A stretch of DNA of 64,000 nt. Origin: Imtechella halotolerans (GTDB lineage Bacteria > Bacteroidota > Bacteroidia > Flavobacteriales > Flavobacteriaceae). Shown in pieces: positions 44,878 through 54,046 of this stretch. Position 1 is the first letter of the stretch, and every line of letters begins with the position of its first letter. The stretch is taken from NCBI RefSeq assembly GCF_028743515.2, contig NZ_CP117969.2, positions 1,175,001-1,239,000 of the forward strand. Direction: 5' to 3'. Below the pieces are notes generated by a model. It saw only the letters and a program-made list of their open reading frames with translations. It was not told the origin of the DNA and searched no databases. The position numbers and the translations under genes are program-made.

Positions 44878-46461
44878 ATGAATAAAATTATTACACTATT
44901 GATAACTCTACTATTAATAAGTGGATGTTCACCAAAAATCAATGAGCATTTTGAACAGAATAGGTATGTTAAAAACTTTAATGTTCATCTTGTGAATGAC
45001 TCTTTACAATTATATTTTAAATCACCATCGGATATAACCTATACGAGAGAAAGAAAAGCATTAAAGAAGGTAATTCGAAATGTCGGTTTTAAATTAAAAG
45101 ACAGTGTACTAGTTTATGGAAAAACTTTAGACCCTCCGTATGAGTATTTTGTAACGGTATCAAGAAACGGCCAACAAGAATATCCTGAGAACTTGGTTGT
45201 TTTTGACACATTGATCAACAATAAAACGATTCAATTTGTCGGGAATCCGTTAGCTGAAAACTCAAAAAGAACTCTGGAAATTGATTTGAATACTATTTTT
45301 AAAAGCTTAGAAGTAGGCGAAAGCTACAGAAAAGAGATTAGTACCATTATGGATATTGTTCAGAAGCACAAAAATTCAAACAAATTCTATGCAATTCTTA
45401 ATGAAATACACGAATTTCCAGTATATGATAAACAAGAAGAATGGACCAAATTGCAAATGGCACTTACCTTTTCTTCATTCTTGGGAAAAAATGAATTTTA
45501 TGATACTTACCTAAATCAACTGGAATCCAGATTCAAACCTAACGATACTATTTCCAAGAAAATAATAGAAAATTCAAAAACGGGTAATGATGTCATTGAA
45601 ACGATAATCAAGGAAGCTGAAAAGCATAAAATAGTAATGATTAACGAAAATCACTACTACTCTAACCATAGGTTATTGGTGTCCGATGTATTAGTCAAAT
45701 TGAAAGAAATCGGATATAAGTATTTGGCATTGGAGGCTCTGGGTATTAAGCAGGATAGTCTATTAAATTTAAAAAATGCATATCCAACTTTGGAAAGTGG
45801 ATTTTATACTAGTGAACAGAATTATTCAAATCTCATCAGAAAAGCTAAAGAACTAGGATATGAGTTTATAGCATATGAAAACACAGACCATACTAAAAAC
45901 AGAGAAATTGGACAAGCCGAAAATTTATACAACAAGACTTTCAAAATTGACCCCGAAAGTAAAGTTTTGGTACTTGCCGGAATTGACCATATACTTGAAA
46001 AACCAACCAGTAGAGGTAAAGAATGGATGGCTACAATATTCAAGAATACATACAATATTGACCCACTTACCATAAGTCAAACTCACTTGAACTCTTACAG
46101 AAATTTAATTAAATCAACCTATGGAATTATCAGCAGTAATTTTTTTAATAATGAACGATTGAGCTCCGTAGATTACTTGGTTCTAAACAACAATCAAACT
46201 AATGTAATACAAAACTTATTTACCTCATTTAATTACAAAAATAACAGAGAAGATAATGTCCAGGTAGCTCTATTCTATGGAAATGAAATTAAAAATAAGT
46301 ATGATTACCATAAGAAAGTGCCCTATTTTACCACGATACTGAAATCGGGTAAAAAACAGGAGTTGCCAATAGATGAAAATCAGAAAACACACCTATATAC
46401 ATTTGATGAAAATGGAAAATTGATTGATGAACAGATAATTACAACAAATAGCAATAGATAG
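44878..46461 (+). CDS. Lipoprotein with ChaN/EreA-like (TraB-clan) domain
   Basis: A 527-residue lipoprotein (lipobox ISGC, cysteine 17). The N-terminal 230 residues are unrecognised. From about residue 245 there is a metal-type fold: KIVMINENHYYSNHRLLVSDVL, KYLALEALG, YEFIAYENTDHTKNREIGQA and VLVLAGIDHILEKP, which resembles ChaN-like heme-binding proteins and erythromycin-esterase-like proteins (conserved E/H cluster, ENH near the start and DH near the end). Catalytic function is unknown. The next gene follows after about 30 bp. It is a second distant relative of the DUF5694 fold found in the same island. Confidence 0.72.
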   Translation: MNKIITLLITLLLISGCSPKINEHFEQNRYVKNFNVHLVNDSLQLYFKSPSDITYTRERKALKKVIRNVGFKLKDSVLVYGKTLDPPYEYFVTVSRNGQQEYPENLVVFDTLINNKTIQFVGNPLAENSKRTLEIDLNTIFKSLEVGESYRKEISTIMDIVQKHKNSNKFYAILNEIHEFPVYDKQEEWTKLQMALTFSSFLGKNEFYDTYLNQLESRFKPNDTISKKIIENSKTGNDVIETIIKEAEKHKIVMINENHYYSNHRLLVSDVLVKLKEIGYKYLALEALGIKQDSLLNLKNAYPTLESGFYTSEQNYSNLIRKAKELGYEFIAYENTDHTKNREIGQAENLYNKTFKIDPESKVLVLAGIDHILEKPTSRGKEWMATIFKNTYNIDPLTISQTHLNSYRNLIKSTYGIISSNFFNNERLSSVDYLVLNNNQTNVIQNLFTSFNYKNNREDNVQVALFYGNEIKNKYDYHKKVPYFTTILKSGKKQELPIDENQKTHLYTFDENGKLIDEQIITTNSNR

Positions 46462-46492
46462 TTTAATGATTAGACCTTCATTGATAGATTAT

Positions 46493-47200
46493 ATGAAAAT
46501 ATTAGTTTTAATGATTTTACCTTTTGTAATGAGTTGTCAAGAAGCTGTTCCAATTGATTTGTCTATGCTTGACGATGCTATAGATGTTAAAACAGCCTTG
46601 GATAATATGAGCATTAGAAATGTTCAAACCCAAAACGGGTATTGGGAAATTGTAAAAACAGGAGAAAAAGTAGAAGCTAAACTTCGGGATAATGGAAATA
46701 TATCTACAATTTATTCCTTAAAAGGAGAACAGGAGGAGAAATTGTTTGCTTTCGCCAATTTCAATATAAAAAAAAATACAGGTGGCAAAATAGTAGAAAA
46801 TGGAAACAAAATAGTATTTGTAAACATTACATTGGAAGCTACGGAAACATTTAAGGTTTTAGAGCATTTAAAAGAGAAACTAGGCATTCCTGATCAAATA
46901 ATTAGTGATAGCGTCTTTTATAATGCAGCAGACGATAAAGTGAATTTGATTTTAAAGAACGTTGAACAGGACAATGTGAAAATACAAAAAGACGAATTTG
47001 AAGACGAATATTTGGTCTATCCACTACATTTTGTTTGGAACCAAAATGGGTATATCTATAAATACACTTTGATTATTAATGAAACATCATTCAGCAATGA
47101 TTTAGTGATTCTTTCCAAAAAGGCATTTAATGACAAACTGATCTTTGGCTATCATAATCCCAAAGAGGATCCGATATTCAAAGTTTACTTTGAGGAATAA
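46493..47200 (+). CDS. Lipoprotein of unknown function
   Basis: A 235-residue lipoprotein if begun at ATG 46493 (MKILVLMILPFVMSCQ, cysteine 15). The frame is open to ATG 46466, five bases after the stop of the previous gene, but that start would add nine polar residues before the signal, so I prefer 46493. The mature part is beta-rich (NGYWEIVKTGEKVEAKLR, IFKVYFEE). No family recognised. Close spacing to the ChaN-like gene suggests co-transcription. Confidence 0.65.
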   Translation: MKILVLMILPFVMSCQEAVPIDLSMLDDAIDVKTALDNMSIRNVQTQNGYWEIVKTGEKVEAKLRDNGNISTIYSLKGEQEEKLFAFANFNIKKNTGGKIVENGNKIVFVNITLEATETFKVLEHLKEKLGIPDQIISDSVFYNAADDKVNLILKNVEQDNVKIQKDEFEDEYLVYPLHFVWNQNGYIYKYTLIINETSFSNDLVILSKKAFNDKLIFGYHNPKEDPIFKVYFEE

Positions 47201-47254
47201 ATTTTAAACATTATGGTCTAGTTATAGTGGCAGTACACTATAGAACAAATTCAT

Positions 47255-47848
47255 ATGAGAAGAAAAATCTTTATTATCATTGGAATTTTGGTAGTTGTTA
47301 GCCTATCAACTTTAGGATATGTTTTAGTCAACCAATTAAGTCATCTAGGAAATACAACGGGCGGAAGAGCTCCGGATTATCCCTATTTCATTTTAACGGA
47401 TCCAATCAAAATCAAAAAAATAGTTGTTCCCAAAGGAACAAAACTGACTTACGAGGAGCATTTTTACAAAGCGGGACAACAAACTCGACTAATGAATGAA
47501 AAAAAGCTTACACGTATAGAGTTACCAGAAGGAAAAACAATAGATTGGGGCGGTGTTCCCGTATTTATGATTATAAAGTTTAGCAATCCTGAAATTCCAG
47601 GATTTTCAGTATATCCTAACTTTAAACAAGTTAGCAACTACAAAAAAACAAAATTCTCTCAACTCCTAGAAACATCTAGTTGTAAAAATGAAATAGATTT
47701 CACCATAAAAAATACGGATGATTGGTCTTTCAATGGTAATAATATTACTAAAGTGCTTGATTGTGGAATAAAACTTTTATACTATGGGGAAGATGAGAAA
47801 CACACAAAACAAGAAGAGCTATATAAAGAGCTTAAAAATGCAAAATAA
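47255..47848 (+). CDS. Membrane-anchored protein of unknown function
   Basis: A 197-residue protein with one N-terminal membrane anchor (FIIIGILVVVSLSTLGYVLV, residues 5-24) and a periplasmic domain rich in basic residues (KIKKIVVPKGTKLTYEEHF). Two cysteines, in SSCKNE and LDCGIK, could form a disulfide. No family recognised. Confidence 0.6.
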   Translation: MRRKIFIIIGILVVVSLSTLGYVLVNQLSHLGNTTGGRAPDYPYFILTDPIKIKKIVVPKGTKLTYEEHFYKAGQQTRLMNEKKLTRIELPEGKTIDWGGVPVFMIIKFSNPEIPGFSVYPNFKQVSNYKKTKFSQLLETSSCKNEIDFTIKNTDDWSFNGNNITKVLDCGIKLLYYGEDEKHTKQEELYKELKNAK

Positions 47849-48268
47849 AATAAAATAAACAATCACCCTATTTATCACTAATAACTATTTAGTAGTTTAC
47901 GGTTGTTCAATTGTAAATCATTTGCAATATATTGATACTCCGTCTAATTAAAATGATTCTTACATCCTCCTAACATCTAGTAAAATTAATATAATAAGAG
48001 AATCATCAAGTGTATTAAAGTATCTGAAGTCTTGCTACAAAGATAAAGAATGGCTCAAATCTATAATTCACCCAAGCGAATTTACATTTGATATCAGCGC
48101 TTTTAAATCACTGAAATATAGTATCTTTTGTCAGTCTATATTTGGGTATGTACAATCTCATTGCAAAACTGTTTTCTGATAGCCTGAGCTGGTAGTTTCA
48201 GTTATATGTAAATGACGTTTTTAGCTACGTAAAAAGATAGTTATAGAACCACTACTTTTTAAAACTAC
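47849..48268. other. A+T-rich gap with a possible gene remnant
   Basis: About 420 bp. One plus-strand frame is open for about 60 codons from near 47982 to a stop near 48179 (includes SSVLKYLKSCYKDKEWLKS) but has no start codon, so it may be the 3' relic of a lost gene. No other feature is seen. Confidence 0.45.
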
Positions 48269-49087
48269 ATGCAATTAATGAACAGCATCCAAAGATTTAA
48301 AAATATCACAATATTACTTTTCATCATCTTATTATTATCCTCTTGTGTATCAAGACTAATACGGCCTACCTTAACCGGTACTATTGTAGATTTTGAGGGA
48401 AATCCTATTGAAAATTGCTCTGTTGGTTCAGTAAAAACTGATAAAGATGGATATTTTGAATTAGTAGAAATTCGTAAAAATAGATTCTATTTTACGGAGC
48501 TCTTTAAAATGGAGGCTCCCCCAATTTTTATTTCCGAACCTATACATAAGGATGGATATATAGATGAGAAAATAGAAATCTTTCATAAATATGGAGGTGG
48601 TCTACCCAAGGGAGCAACATGGAACTTGGACAGCATCCATTTAATGAAATCCTCATTTGATGAGTATTCAAAACTTTTACAAAACTCTTGGTTAGCCGTG
48701 GATATGCCAGATGAAAATACACTCTATTTGTTAAGGAATAACTTTAAAAAGCGCTGCAAAACAAAAAAATGCAACACTATATCCAACAAACTTGATACTA
48801 ACATCACTAAATCACCCAAAAATTCCAACGTAACACGTATCCATCTAAAACTGAAAGAAAACGGGCAAATGGATATTGTTAAAATAATTCATTATAGAAA
48901 CATAAGCAGTACAAACCCCAATTTTAAGGAGAATGATACACTTCGAACCCAAGGTAAATGGTTTTTAAATTCAGGCTATCTACGACTTTCAAGCAACTTG
49001 GAAGAAATAGAAGGTACCTACCATATTTCTCCAGCTGAAAACGTTGGATACCAATATGTAGTGCTCAGAAGATTCAAAAATAGATAA
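48269..49087 (+). CDS. Lipoprotein with carboxypeptidase-regulatory-like beta domain
   Basis: A 272-residue lipoprotein (lipobox LSSC, cysteine 26; ATG 48278 is possible as the start). Residues 35-110 form a beta-sandwich of the CarboxypepD_reg kind (LTGTIVDFEGNPIENCSV, TDKDGYFEL). The C-terminal half (about 190-265) resembles a lipocalin-like strand set (QGKWFLNSGYLRLSSN, YQYVVLRRF). No enzyme motif. The next gene follows after 36 bp. Confidence 0.65.
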   Translation: MQLMNSIQRFKNITILLFIILLLSSCVSRLIRPTLTGTIVDFEGNPIENCSVGSVKTDKDGYFELVEIRKNRFYFTELFKMEAPPIFISEPIHKDGYIDEKIEIFHKYGGGLPKGATWNLDSIHLMKSSFDEYSKLLQNSWLAVDMPDENTLYLLRNNFKKRCKTKKCNTISNKLDTNITKSPKNSNVTRIHLKLKENGQMDIVKIIHYRNISSTNPNFKENDTLRTQGKWFLNSGYLRLSSNLEEIEGTYHISPAENVGYQYVVLRRFKNR

Positions 49088-49123
49088 TAGAATGGTAAAG
49101 ATCTAATAAATACATACATCGTA

Positions 49124-49906
49124 ATGAAAACTAATCTTATTCTTTTGTTCATTCTTTTCTATTGCGTTGCTTGCCACAACAAAAGCAATAAGGTAAAGAA
49201 CGTAACTAATTTTGAAAAAATATCAAATCTTCACCCATTAAGTGATCCCACAGATTTAAAAAAGACCACTAATGACGTAAACTTATCCTTGCAAAAAATC
49301 AATTTTCAGAATAAACAAAGAGACACGGTATTGTTTAAAGAACAAAATGATGATGGAGATTATTTCTTGTTTATTGTAACCCAAGGAAAACAAGAAATGA
49401 CACTGATTTACAATGGCAATATTCTCAATGGCAAAAATTTTCTAAGAGGGGATAAAATAATCATAGAATGGGAATTGGATAGCATTAAAAATGCAGGCGA
49501 TGACGAAGTACTTGATTATGTGAAACGGATAAGGAAAGTAAAAAAGATAGAAGACGGAAAGCTATCCCTGTATAGAAAGGAACACAATAAACCCATTGAG
49601 TATGTTTCTAATAAAGAAGTAGATAATTATAGTCAGCATTTTATAAATCAGGTCCACAATATTGTGGAATATGTGGTGGCTAATTCCAAGGCAGAGACAT
49701 TACAACGAGTACTAGAAACTCCCAATTCCACCCTATTTTACTCCATTTCAGAAATTGAAAAAGCCAATAGAATGTATTATCTATATCACATTTCCAGTAA
49801 AATGGATGGTCAGCTTAAAGATATTCAACAAATATATCAGGATGTTGAAAGAGCATCCTTGTTCGAATATGATGCAGTAACTGATTCTTTAGTAGTTATA
49901 GACTGA
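49124..49906 (+). CDS. Lipoprotein of unknown function
   Basis: A 260-residue lipoprotein (lipobox CVAC, cysteine 17). The mature part begins with a lysine-rich linker and continues with a beta region (DYFLFIVTQGKQEMTLIYNG) and a C-terminal helical region (NVEYVVANSKAETL-like segment). I recognise no family. Confidence 0.6.
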   Translation: MKTNLILLFILFYCVACHNKSNKVKNVTNFEKISNLHPLSDPTDLKKTTNDVNLSLQKINFQNKQRDTVLFKEQNDDGDYFLFIVTQGKQEMTLIYNGNILNGKNFLRGDKIIIEWELDSIKNAGDDEVLDYVKRIRKVKKIEDGKLSLYRKEHNKPIEYVSNKEVDNYSQHFINQVHNIVEYVVANSKAETLQRVLETPNSTLFYSISEIEKANRMYYLYHISSKMDGQLKDIQQIYQDVERASLFEYDAVTDSLVVID

Positions 49907-50005
49907 AGAAATGATACCTACTAAAATAAAATTAGTCATCAAAAATCAATGCAATTATCAAACTAATAAACCAATAAAGCAGTAGAATTTTAAACCTTAC
50001 TTACT

Positions 50006-51406
50006 ATGAATATTAAATTTCTTATAATTAGTAACATCCTGTTAATGATGGGAAACATAGTATTTGGACAAGCCACACCTCAAATACATATTAAATATTC
50101 AAAATTGCTAGCCACCTACGATTTTGTTCAAAAACTATCAGATTACTATCCTGACAATAAGAGCAAAGAAACTTTTAAGGCATCAAAATATAATGTAGCT
50201 GAATATACCGATTTGTTAATTCAGTTTGATACGTTACATATGGTAGAATCCTATCATTTTCAAGGCTATCCTTCAGGTCAGAAAAGTCCGGTATCAACAA
50301 CGGCACTAATGGAAAGAAATTTGATAAACGCTTCATCAATAGAAGAATTTAAAAGGCTTAGTTTTGGAATCATACCCAACACAGAACTTTTAGCATTTTC
50401 CAATATTCTGTCTCGGTTTGAGCCTGTTTATGACGCATTAATTTATCAGCCTAATAAAGAAAAGTTTGAAGAAAAGTTGAAATCTTTGGACGATTATGTG
50501 CAAAATACGCACTTAGCAGACTATTTTGAAACAGGTTTGAAATTTTATAATGCGATATGGGATTATTCTGTATCTATCGATATAGCAATTATTCCTTCTA
50601 TTAGTGATGGGGGGTTTACGGCAAATGCTTTCTTAAATAATGCGGTAAGTGAGGTGCCTTTAAATTTTGCCCACAACGACATTCTATTTTGTGTCTTAAT
50701 GCACGAAATATTTCATAATGTGTATGATTGGCAATCCTTGGAGGTGAAAAAGAATATTGAATCATGGTTTCTTGCCAATCCATCGCCTAACAGTCAATAT
50801 GCTTATTCTCTTCTGAACGAGGCATTGGCAACCGCAATGGGCAATGGGTATATTTATGAAGGAATTAATGGGAAAACAGAAAAAGATCAATGGTATAATA
50901 TGAAATACATCGATCAAATGGCTCAAGCAATATATCCAATGGTCAAGGAGTATGCAAATAACAAAAAACCAATAGATAACCATTTTATTGACGCTTATAT
51001 TAAAACATATGATGAAAATTTTCCTGAATGGACAAAGGAACTAGATCATATCTTAACATACCGATATATACTCACTGATGATGAAAATGACTTCAGCTAT
51101 TTTATAAAGAATTATAGATATGCCAATCAATCTGCTTATGGCACACCCATAAACCAGAATAGTTTGGACAAAATGAAACAAAGACCGATAACCAAGATAA
51201 TTATTGTTTCCCAGAAAAATGAAATTAAACTAGAGTGGATTAAAAATACGTTCCCTGAACTTAAAAATTGGACATACAACACTAAGAAGGAATTTATACA
51301 TACAACTGACTTAGCAGATAAAACTAAATTAATAGTAGTGAATCGTATCAATTCAAACTTTAAGGAACTGTTTGAAAATACTTTTAAAAACAAAAAATTA
51401 GATTAA
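50006..51406 (+). CDS. Exported HEXXH zinc metallopeptidase-like protein
   Basis: A 466-residue protein with a signal peptide ending near VFGQ (residue 23). The helix LMHEIFHNVYDW contains the zinc motif HEXXH (His233, Glu234, His237), and a likely third ligand is Glu272 in LLNEALATAMG, the gluzincin arrangement. Other parts are unrecognised. It should be a periplasmic or secreted peptidase with unknown target. The stop codon directly abuts the ATG of the alpha/beta-hydrolase gene, so the two products are probably made together. Confidence 0.78.
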   Translation: MNIKFLIISNILLMMGNIVFGQATPQIHIKYSKLLATYDFVQKLSDYYPDNKSKETFKASKYNVAEYTDLLIQFDTLHMVESYHFQGYPSGQKSPVSTTALMERNLINASSIEEFKRLSFGIIPNTELLAFSNILSRFEPVYDALIYQPNKEKFEEKLKSLDDYVQNTHLADYFETGLKFYNAIWDYSVSIDIAIIPSISDGGFTANAFLNNAVSEVPLNFAHNDILFCVLMHEIFHNVYDWQSLEVKKNIESWFLANPSPNSQYAYSLLNEALATAMGNGYIYEGINGKTEKDQWYNMKYIDQMAQAIYPMVKEYANNKKPIDNHFIDAYIKTYDENFPEWTKELDHILTYRYILTDDENDFSYFIKNYRYANQSAYGTPINQNSLDKMKQRPITKIIIVSQKNEIKLEWIKNTFPELKNWTYNTKKEFIHTTDLADKTKLIVVNRINSNFKELFENTFKNKKLD

Positions 51407-52396
51407 ATGAAAAAAACATTCTACATTCTTTTTTTACTCGCTTTAATTAGTAACATAAGTATTGCTCAAGTAGCCAAAATTCAGTATTTGGAAAATTTGC
51501 CATATGATAAATATGAATTAAAGAATGCTACAGACAGCCTAACTTTTTATCTTTCTGTGAATTCTTCTAAAGAACATCTTCCCTTAGTAGTCTTTGTACA
51601 AGGTTCTGGTATGAACTCTCTATTCACCAAAACAGAAAGTGGGCGTATAAGATCTGAATACGGACACTCATCCCTATTTGGAATATCGGAAGATAAATTC
51701 AGAATCCTAATCGTTGAAAAACCGGGTGTGCGCTATTTACAAACAGGCCCATCTAAATCATTTGATCACAAATTTTCACTCGAATCCTGGGCTGAAACTA
51801 TTGTGAATGCAATAAATTATACACTTATAAACGAACCAATAGCTAAAGACAAAGTTTTGATAATCGGTCATTCCGAAGGAGGTTTAGTTTCTTCGCGTGT
51901 GGCTAGATTACTAAATGACAAAGTTTCTAATGTCGCTATCCTCGCTGGTGAGGGTCCCACTCAATTATATAGTCTTTACAAATTTGCAGCTGATGGCACT
52001 TTTTTCAATACAAAAGAACACAATATGCCCACTGCTTCTGAAAGATTGACTTATTTGGAAAGAAACTGGAAAGAGATCCAATTCGACCCTTTCAGTACAG
52101 AAAAGAAATTTATGGGTTTTACTTATTTAAGATGGTCAAGTATGTTAAGTACCTCAGTAATGGAGGAATTAAAACATTTTAATAATAAAATTTTACTGGT
52201 ACAAGGAAGTGAAGATAAAAATGTACATCCGGAAACTGCCATAATTTCATTTACGACTTTACTAACAAAAGGAAAAAATGTACAATTGGAAATAATTGAA
52301 AATGCAGACCATTCCTTTAACATTTCAGGAATGCCCACACTCGATGGTTGGAATCTTACCTTGACAAAAGTGATTGATTGGTTTTTAAATAATTAA
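51407..52396 (+). CDS. Exported alpha/beta hydrolase
   Basis: A 329-residue protein with a signal peptide ending near SIAQ (residue 21). The alpha/beta-hydrolase core has PLVVFVQGSGMNS (oxyanion region), the nucleophile elbow IIGHSEGGLV with Ser156, a probable acid in VQGSEDKNVH and the catalytic histidine in ENADHSFN near the C-terminus. It resembles prolyl-oligopeptidase-type or acyl-ester hydrolases. It begins immediately after the metallopeptidase gene with no gap. Confidence 0.85.
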   Translation: MKKTFYILFLLALISNISIAQVAKIQYLENLPYDKYELKNATDSLTFYLSVNSSKEHLPLVVFVQGSGMNSLFTKTESGRIRSEYGHSSLFGISEDKFRILIVEKPGVRYLQTGPSKSFDHKFSLESWAETIVNAINYTLINEPIAKDKVLIIGHSEGGLVSSRVARLLNDKVSNVAILAGEGPTQLYSLYKFAADGTFFNTKEHNMPTASERLTYLERNWKEIQFDPFSTEKKFMGFTYLRWSSMLSTSVMEELKHFNNKILLVQGSEDKNVHPETAIISFTTLLTKGKNVQLEIIENADHSFNISGMPTLDGWNLTLTKVIDWFLNN

Positions 52397-52793
52397 ATAT
52401 ACATGGAATAGCATAAAAGCCTTACTAAAAACCAATGCTGCAACTTCAGCAAAATGTAACTATTTAACAACCTCTACATTTCATTAAAGAACGAATTTCA
52501 ATTAAAAGTTGTCGATCGTATTTATAGAGATGTTCCAATGGCGTTGATTTCGTCTTTTTGTTAATACATTTTATTACTAGACGAAAGCCAAATCACTTTA
52601 AAGATACATTTACTATTCTAACGAACAGATGATTTTAACAATTCGGTCAACCCGTTTCTAAAAATTATTTTGTTATCCGATTTGTTGACTTTTTTAACGG
52701 GATTGTTTGTGTTCCTTTTATACCACTGAAAACAAAAAAACCTGTAAATCATACGATTAACAGGTTTTTAATAAAGATTGATTTACTATTTTG
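52397..52793. other. Intergenic region between exported-protein island and tRNA-Pro
   Basis: About 400 bp. Its right part carries the bidirectional terminator at 52736-52769. Further left GTCAAC and GTTGAC lie on either side of a 31-bp spacer near 52650-52690, possibly another hairpin. No gene was found. Confidence 0.5.
52736..52769. terminator. Bidirectional terminator next to tRNA-Pro
   Basis: AAAAACCTGT (52736-52745) and ACAGGTTTTT (52760-52769) pair perfectly, with a small inner ATC/GAT stem. On the minus strand a run of seven T follows, ending the tRNA transcript about 24 bp after the mature 3' end. Confidence 0.8.
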
Positions 52794-52867
52794 TCGGGAT
52801 GACTGGATTCGAACCAGCGACCCCTAGCACCCCATGCTAGTACGCTACCAGGCTGCGCTACATCCCG
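52794..52867 (-). tRNA. tRNA-Pro (anticodon GGG)
   Basis: On the minus strand a 74-nt cloverleaf can be drawn. The acceptor is CGGGATG/CATCCCG with discriminator A, followed by a D-arm GCGC...GCGT. The anticodon stem CTAGC/GCTAG encloses loop ATGGGGT (anticodon GGG), and the T-arm is GCTGG-TTCGAAT-CCAGT. The 3' CCA is not encoded and must be added. Confidence 0.93.
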
Positions 52868-53003
52868 AAACAGGATTGCAAAAATAAAGGATAATTCTAA
52901 TTTTACTATTATATTCAAAAGATATTTCCTGAATTGAAATTTGATTTTGATTTCTAGTTCAAAACTACTAATTATTCAAAAACATCAATGAAATCAAACA
53001 CAT

Positions 53004-53025
53004 AGAGCTTCCAAATGGAAGCTCT
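53004..53025 (-). terminator. Hairpin downstream of the collagen-like lipoprotein gene
   Basis: AGAGCTTCC (53004-53012) and GGAAGCTCT (53017-53025) form a perfect 9-bp stem around AAAT, 45 bp beyond the stop of the minus-strand gene. The T-run is poor (ATGTGTTTGATTT), so termination may be partial. Confidence 0.6.
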
Positions 53026-53069
53026 TACTCTATTTAGATAAATTTTCTAAATTGGCAATACCCAAAAAA

Positions 53070-54029
53070 TTAATCATGAAGATCAAGTAATCGTTCTAAT
53101 TCTTCATAACTCATTTCATTCCAATTAATAGTACTGTTAATTAAGGGAATTCCCTGAGATGTTGCTATTGTATTTCCAGCAGGTATTAGCATTAAACGCA
53201 TATCAATCATAGGAGAGAGGGATTCAACACCGGAGGTTTGGCTAATTGAAGAAGTTACTCTATTCTCTCGGGTTTCATAAACTCTCCACATTTTTATATC
53301 ATATGTAGCATTATTTCCATGAAATTTTCCAGGAACAGCACTAATAATATTTACATTTATTGATTCATTTAACCCTCTAAAATATACCAATAAGGTTCCA
53401 CCTTTATCCACAAAATCATAAATAGAAGTTGCTCCCGTAAGTTGTGTAAGCGTTTGAACTTGAAAACTATTTAACTGAATACTTGCTGTCCCAAATCTGC
53501 CTTCAGTACTCCAAGATCTGCTAACCTCATTTCCTGTAAACCATTTTGTTGTAATTACATTTGCTGTTCCAGGTTCTCCTTTATCTCCTTTTAGGTTAAT
53601 GGGGTTTCCCCAACCACTTTCAGTTTTAGGCCCATAAATACTTACCGAACCAAGATGAAAATAAAAATCACCGATTATCCCAACGTCAAGAGTTGGTTCC
53701 TCCATTCCACTGAGCAAGGTGTTACCATTTGTACCATCTTCACCATCTGTTCCCTTCAAAATAATAGGCACTCCCCACCCTGATGAAGTTTTAGGACCAT
53801 AAAGTAAATAGTTCTGGGAATCTATGTAATAGTCACCAAAATTACCAACTACATCTGAGGGTGATTCATTGCCATATAGTAATAAATTCCCGTCAGTTCC
53901 CGGTATTCCTTGTGCACCTACATCTCCTTTAGGTCCTTTCGGTCCTTCAGGCCCCATTTCCCCATCCTTACTACATGAGACGCAAATCACAATAAAAATT
54001 GCCAATAATATACTTTCTACATTCTTCAT
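53070..54029 (-). CDS. Collagen-like Gly-X-Y lipoprotein, copy 1
   Basis: A 319-residue lipoprotein (lipobox CVSC, cysteine 19) that begins with a collagen-like segment (GEMGPEGPKGPKGDVGAQGIPG), has a beta unit with GDYYIDSQNYLLYGPK, a second Gly-X-Y patch (KGTDGEDGTNG), another copy of the beta unit (GDFYFHLGSVSIYGPK) and a short Gly-X-Y stretch (KGDKGEPG). The C-terminal 150 residues are a distinct domain ending INWNEMSYEELERLLDLHD. It is a clear paralogue of the protein at 54723-55751. Bacterial collagen-like proteins form surface triple helices; whether these do is untested. Confidence 0.85.
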   Translation of the reverse strand: MKNVESILLAIFIVICVSCSKDGEMGPEGPKGPKGDVGAQGIPGTDGNLLLYGNESPSDVVGNFGDYYIDSQNYLLYGPKTSSGWGVPIILKGTDGEDGTNGNTLLSGMEEPTLDVGIIGDFYFHLGSVSIYGPKTESGWGNPINLKGDKGEPGTANVITTKWFTGNEVSRSWSTEGRFGTASIQLNSFQVQTLTQLTGATSIYDFVDKGGTLLVYFRGLNESINVNIISAVPGKFHGNNATYDIKMWRVYETRENRVTSSISQTSGVESLSPMIDMRLMLIPAGNTIATSQGIPLINSTINWNEMSYEELERLLDLHD

Positions 54030-54046
54030 TTTTGAATAATTAATAA

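Noticed and set aside
52397-52867. Integrated element using tRNA-Pro as attachment site
   Set aside because: No integrase, no duplicated tRNA 3' end and no phage or conjugation gene was found near the tRNA.
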